Under the pieces are notes generated by a model. That model saw nothing but the letters and a program-made list of their open reading frames with translations, was not told the DNA's origin and did no database searches. Shown in pieces: positions 60,854-64,000 of a stretch of DNA of 64,000 nucleotides. Position numbers and translations under genes: made by a program. Origin of the DNA: Ottowia thiooxydans DSM 14619 (GTDB taxonomy: Bacteria; Pseudomonadota; Gammaproteobacteria; Burkholderiales; Burkholderiaceae_C); the NCBI RefSeq assembly GCF_000422885.1, contig NZ_AUGX01000001.1:621238-685237 (forward strand). Reading direction: 5' to 3'. The first letter of the stretch is position 1. Every line of letters starts with the position of its first letter.

Positions 60854-62428
60854 CTATACCGATTCCGCATTCGCCATTCGGGCACCCGCGCGCAGCCCCA
60901 GCCGGTTTGGCGACGTATAGGCCTCGCGGTATTGCTCAAACGGCATGGTGTCGGAAGCCTCGATTCGCTTGCGCGTTTCAACCGATTCTGCGGCCAATTT
61001 CGCAAAGCGCTCTTGCCACTCAGGCTCAAACGGCAGTGCAAGCAATTCAGCGCGAGTGTGCGTTGAGCGCTGGCGCACGAACCCCATGAAGCTGTTTCCG
61101 AATTCACCTTGCATGGCATTCAGAACACGCGCTGAAGGCAGATTCTCTGGCGCACGCATCGCGGCCACCGCAGATTCCAGCGCGGCGCGATAGGCGTTAC
61201 CACCGTGGGTCGCATCCAGAGCTTCAGCGATTGGATCGAACTCGGCCAGCAATTCGGCACCCCATTGTTGCAAGGAGATCTCCCCGCCATCTCGCTCCAG
61301 CATCAAGCCAGGCTCACGCCCACGAGCAGCCGTACGGTGCTGGTTGCGCCCAAGCGCAGCAATCTCTTGCGGAGTGTCAGGTGGGCTCTCAGAAAGCAGT
61401 GCGTGCAGCAGGAACATATCAATAAAACGGCCTGTCTCAGCCGTAATACCAATAGGTACGAATGGATCTAAATCCATCAGGCGCACTTCTACGTATTCCA
61501 CGCCCCGCTCACGCAGGGCATGCAACGGACGCTCTCCAGGGAAAATCACGCGCTTGGGCCGAATAGTGCCGTAGAACTCGTTTTCTATCTGCAGCAACGT
61601 GGTCGCTAACTGGTTGTAATCTCCGCCGGGATTGCGCAGACCCACAGCCTCGTACGCCGGGTACGGCCGTGTGAGCGCATCTTCCAGGGAGGCGCCATAG
61701 CCTTCGAGGTTGTTGTAGCTGACCGCGAGTGAGGTCTGAGCTTCACTTTGGTAGCCCAATCGCCCCATGCGTAGCGAAGTAGCGTGCGGCAGATACATGG
61801 TGTTATCACCGAGCGCTTGCAACTCATGAGGGCGTCCCTCGACAAAGCAGGAACAGACCGCTGGCGATGCACCAAACAGATACAGCATCAAAAATGCGTG
61901 GCGGCGGAAGTTTCGGATAAGTCCAAAATACTCATCACTCGTCACCCCTGGCATTGACCAGTTGTAATGAATGCCGGAAATGGTTTGCATGCGGCGCCCA
62001 TAGCGGTGCCCCAAGCCCATGCGGTAAACGCTCTTGGCACGCGCCACGTTGGAGCTGCCATAGAAGCCCAACGGAATCATTTCGTCTGGCGGCAGCGCGC
62101 AGGGCATGCTGGAAACCCAGAGCATTTCGTCACCGGACTCGGCGAGCACGCGGTAGGTTTCCTGGTGGATCTGCGTTAATTCCTCAAGGCAGGCTTCCAC
62201 GCTGCCATGCACGGCCGTAACCAGCTCCACCTGCGATTCACTGAAATCGGTGGTGATGTTGGGGTGGGTCAAAGGCGCCCCCAGGGCAGCCGGATGGGGC
62301 GTTAGCGCCAACCGGCCATCTGGGTTGACACGCAGGCTTTCTTTCTCAATACCGCGGCGAATACCCCGCAGCCGGTCGCCAGGCAGCGCCTCTAATAGGC
62401 TCCTTAGCTTGTTCATGTCGTGTCTCAT
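60854..62428 (-). CDS. gshA: Glutamate--cysteine ligase
   Basis: A 524-residue gamma-glutamylcysteine ligase of the proteobacterial GshA type: RGIRRGIEKESLRVNPDGRL, ITTDFSESQVELVTAVHGSV, WVSSMPCALPPDEMIPLGFYG, SGIHYNWSMPG and YVEVRLMDLDPF near residue 322. It makes gamma-glutamylcysteine, the first step of glutathione synthesis. An ATG four codons later (62416) is equally possible. gshB is not in the window. Confidence 0.96.
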   Translation of the reverse strand: MRHDMNKLRSLLEALPGDRLRGIRRGIEKESLRVNPDGRLALTPHPAALGAPLTHPNITTDFSESQVELVTAVHGSVEACLEELTQIHQETYRVLAESGDEMLWVSSMPCALPPDEMIPLGFYGSSNVARAKSVYRMGLGHRYGRRMQTISGIHYNWSMPGVTSDEYFGLIRNFRRHAFLMLYLFGASPAVCSCFVEGRPHELQALGDNTMYLPHATSLRMGRLGYQSEAQTSLAVSYNNLEGYGASLEDALTRPYPAYEAVGLRNPGGDYNQLATTLLQIENEFYGTIRPKRVIFPGERPLHALRERGVEYVEVRLMDLDPFVPIGITAETGRFIDMFLLHALLSESPPDTPQEIAALGRNQHRTAARGREPGLMLERDGGEISLQQWGAELLAEFDPIAEALDATHGGNAYRAALESAVAAMRAPENLPSARVLNAMQGEFGNSFMGFVRQRSTHTRAELLALPFEPEWQERFAKLAAESVETRKRIEASDTMPFEQYREAYTSPNRLGLRAGARMANAESV

Positions 62429-62504
62429 TTCTCGGGCTGGGGGGCGACGGTATCACAGGCGGCAATTCCGCGCGCAGGCGGGGTCACCAAGCCCGGACCG
62501 CCTA

Positions 62505-62525
62505 AGAGCCTGTTCAAAGTCTCTC
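62505..62525. repeat. Dispersed copy of the 6769 inverted-repeat arm
   Basis: 21 bases are identical to the left arm at 6769-6789. No matching inverted arm lies close by, so it is a solo end. It lies in the 160 bases between the SDR stop and gshA. Confidence 0.7.
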
Positions 62526-62588
62526 AGGAGTGATATGCGGATTGTGACCGCGTTCTATCGTACGCGGCTTTTCAAGAACGCGCCGTTG

Positions 62589-63503
62589 TCAGCGGTGGGC
62601 CGCCATGGCCAGTGTGACTTCGTTCGTGCCCTGATCGGCTCCGCTCGCCGGCACCGAGTCGCCGGCTCGGTTGGTAACCTCTGCCAGGTGGGCCAAAAGG
62701 CGCTCCGGGGTGTCTGGTGTCAGGCCAAGGTGCATCCCTTGCGTCATGGTGACATACGCAGCCTCATAGGTACCCGCGCCCGCGCAGAGCGTTGTGCGTG
62801 TGGGCGCGTCCTCGCAGGCCAGTACCAGCATGGCAGGTACCACGGCTTCCGGGCGAAGCATCTCCAGCACCGGTGCGGGCATCAAACCTTCAGTCATACG
62901 CGTAGCCGCCGTTGGCGCGAGACAGTTCACACGAATGCCGTGCTTGGCTCCCTCCAGGCTCAAGGTCTGCATCAGGCCCACAAGAGCCAACTTGGCGGCG
63001 CCGTAGTTGCTCTGGCCGAAATTGCCATACAGGCCGGTGGATGATGTCGTCATGACGATGCGGCCGTAACCCTGCGCCACCATGTGCGGCCACACCGCCT
63101 TGGTGGTGTGAACGGCGCCCATCAGGTGCACATCCAGCACCAGGCGAAAATCGGCGAGCTCCATCTTCGCGAAGGATTTGTCGCGCAAAATGCCAGCGTT
63201 ATTGACCAGTATGTCAATCCTGCCCCATGTGTCCATAGCCTGCTGCACCATAGCTTGGACGGCGTCAAAATCGGTCACGGAAGCGCCATTGGCAATGGCT
63301 TCACCGCCTGCCGCCTTGATTTCATCGACCACTTTCTGCGCAGCTGATGCGGAACTGCCACTGCCGTTAACCGTGCCGCCGAGGTCATTGACGAGCACCT
63401 TGGCGCCGCGCGCGGCCAATTCCAGCGCATGCAAGCGACCCAGGCCACCGCCTGCACCAGTGACAATGGCTACGCGGCCGGAAAAATCGAGGGGGTTGCT
63501 CAT
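62589..63503 (-). CDS. SDR family oxidoreductase (multifunctional beta-oxidation/HSD17B4-like)
   Basis: A 304-residue SDR: VAIVTGAGGGLGRLHALELA cofactor loop, KVLVNDLGGTVNGSGSSASA (the LVNDLGG pattern of HSD17B4-type enzymes), ILVNNAGILRDKSFAKM, and TSSTGLYGNFGQSNYGAAKL with catalytic serine, tyrosine and lysine. It resembles the (3R)-hydroxyacyl-CoA dehydrogenase part of peroxisomal multifunctional enzyme 2, here as a single domain. Start ATG at 63503; an upstream start adds 11 residues. Confidence 0.9.
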   Translation of the reverse strand: MSNPLDFSGRVAIVTGAGGGLGRLHALELAARGAKVLVNDLGGTVNGSGSSASAAQKVVDEIKAAGGEAIANGASVTDFDAVQAMVQQAMDTWGRIDILVNNAGILRDKSFAKMELADFRLVLDVHLMGAVHTTKAVWPHMVAQGYGRIVMTTSSTGLYGNFGQSNYGAAKLALVGLMQTLSLEGAKHGIRVNCLAPTAATRMTEGLMPAPVLEMLRPEAVVPAMLVLACEDAPTRTTLCAGAGTYEAAYVTMTQGMHLGLTPDTPERLLAHLAEVTNRAGDSVPASGADQGTNEVTLAMAAHR

Positions 63504-63835
63504 GCTTTCGCTCCTTGTAATCAAACTAGCGGACAAACCGCTTAGGCCCTACTGCAAAACTCATCGTGGAGGCTGGGTGTCGGCGTCGGGATGGGCTGCA
63601 AGGTAAGTTTGCAGACAATGGCCGTCGCTATTGGCAAAAAAAACAACACAGCAGACCGCCGGGGGGACTTGGATCCCGCGCCCCGATGGGTTTCGCAGAG
63701 GGTTATTAATGTACTGCTTCGGGCAGTGGGAACACTTGACACCGCAATCCCTCAGAACGTGCGCTAAGTGCCCCAAGACACGTACGCGACCCTCTGTAGA
63801 TAGAAAGAGCGCCCTATTCGCGCAAAATGCTGATC
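63504..63835. other. Intergenic stretch with small frames on both strands
   Basis: A 71-codon frame on the minus strand (63561-63776, TTG start; CSHCPKQYINNP, PPAVCCVVFFANSDGHC) and one on the plus strand (63631-63846; GFRRGLLMYCFGQWEHL, RTCAKCPKTRT) overlap and are both rich in cysteine. I cannot tell whether either is coding. TTGACA at 63736 is a possible -35 for the NUDIX gene. Confidence 0.3.
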
Positions 63836-64000
63836 ATGGAACTTAACTCGAACGTGATTGACACCCCTCCACGCGACGCCGCCAGCTTGGTCATGATCCG
63901 GGACGGAGCCCAGGGTCTGGAGGTTCTGCTGGTACGCCGCCATACCGATTCGAGTGTGCTGGGCGGCGCATGCGTTTTCCCGGGTGGGAAATTGGATGCT
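63836..64000 (+). CDS. NUDIX hydrolase, N-terminal part (cut by window end)
   Basis: Only the first 55 codons are in the window: MELNSNVIDTPPRDAASLVM, then LEVLLVRRHTDSSVLGGACV and FPGGKLDA, where the start of the Nudix fold (variable strand and GG before the REUXEE helix) is recognised. The Nudix box itself is beyond the end. An in-frame ATG at 63827 is possible. Related genes hydrolyse acyl-CoA or nucleoside diphosphate derivatives. Confidence 0.8.
   Translation, partial: MELNSNVIDTPPRDAASLVMIRDGAQGLEVLLVRRHTDSSVLGGACVFPGGKLDA

Overview
The window looks like a chromosomal segment of a betaproteobacterium of the order Burkholderiales, most likely family Comamonadaceae; the genus cannot be fixed from sequence alone. 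The reasons are GC-rich coding sequence, several orphan Bug-family (TctC-like) receptors, the housekeeping order alaT-hom-thrC-mobB-moeA-moaD-moaE with clpB nearby, a betaproteobacterial assimilatory sulfate locus (cysI, DUF934, cysH, cysD, cysN), a PHA-granule phasin, and GC-rich intergenic hairpin repeats. About 55 protein genes are supported. No tRNA, rRNA, CRISPR array, prophage or intact insertion sequence was seen.

Layout. 1-9.2 kb is accessory catabolism: a Bug receptor, an opine-dehydrogenase-like enzyme, a PLP C-S lyase and an ornithine-cyclodeaminase-family enzyme (126-4530); then a second Bug receptor overlapping a URO-D-superfamily protein with a zinc-methyltransferase signature, followed by an Lrp/AsnC regulator with an Lrp-type box in front of the unit; then a divergent SDR/LysR pair. 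9.3-16.8 kb has a PEP-mutase-like lyase, an MFS transporter, two GNAT acetyltransferases, and a penicillin/AHL acylase divergent from a MocR regulator. 17-21.2 kb is a compact regulon: an IclR regulator with an FMN 2-hydroxyacid oxidase on one strand and a Bug receptor with an RraA-type aldolase on the other, with the same palindrome at both promoters.

21.4-25.8 kb contains isocitrate lyase (aceA) and a second, diverged 3' fragment of aceA; between them sits a large lipoprotein hydrolase behind a TetR-type palindrome. 26-30.2 kb has an EamA transporter, a four-copy 81-bp tandem array in which every unit carries an intrinsic-terminator hairpin, a histone-H1/SWIB-like DNA-binding protein, an inverted copy of the repeat, and an MFS/AraC pair. 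30.2-45 kb is largely housekeeping: coniferyl aldehyde dehydrogenase, clpB with a sigma-32 promoter, a secreted nuclease, molybdopterin genes, threonine synthesis, an AlaT-type aminotransferase, a peroxiredoxin and a PIN-PhoH protein.

45-64 kb holds a second lipoprotein hydrolase, the sulfate assimilation genes (an APS-reductase route with no APS kinase visible; a repeat-rich insert separates cysD from cysN), 7Fe ferredoxin, a ferredoxin-NADP reductase overlapping a CytX-type permease, an HSD10-like SDR, TfoX, a phasin, a TonB-dependent receptor coupled to a small Cys-containing exported protein, gshA, another SDR and the start of a NUDIX hydrolase cut by the window end.

The strongest candidates for undescribed biology are the opine-like cluster, the H-x-C...C URO-D paralogue paired with a Bug receptor, the IclR two-operator regulon, and the tandem terminator array beside the histone-like gene. 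All functional assignments are by reading motifs; no database search was run.
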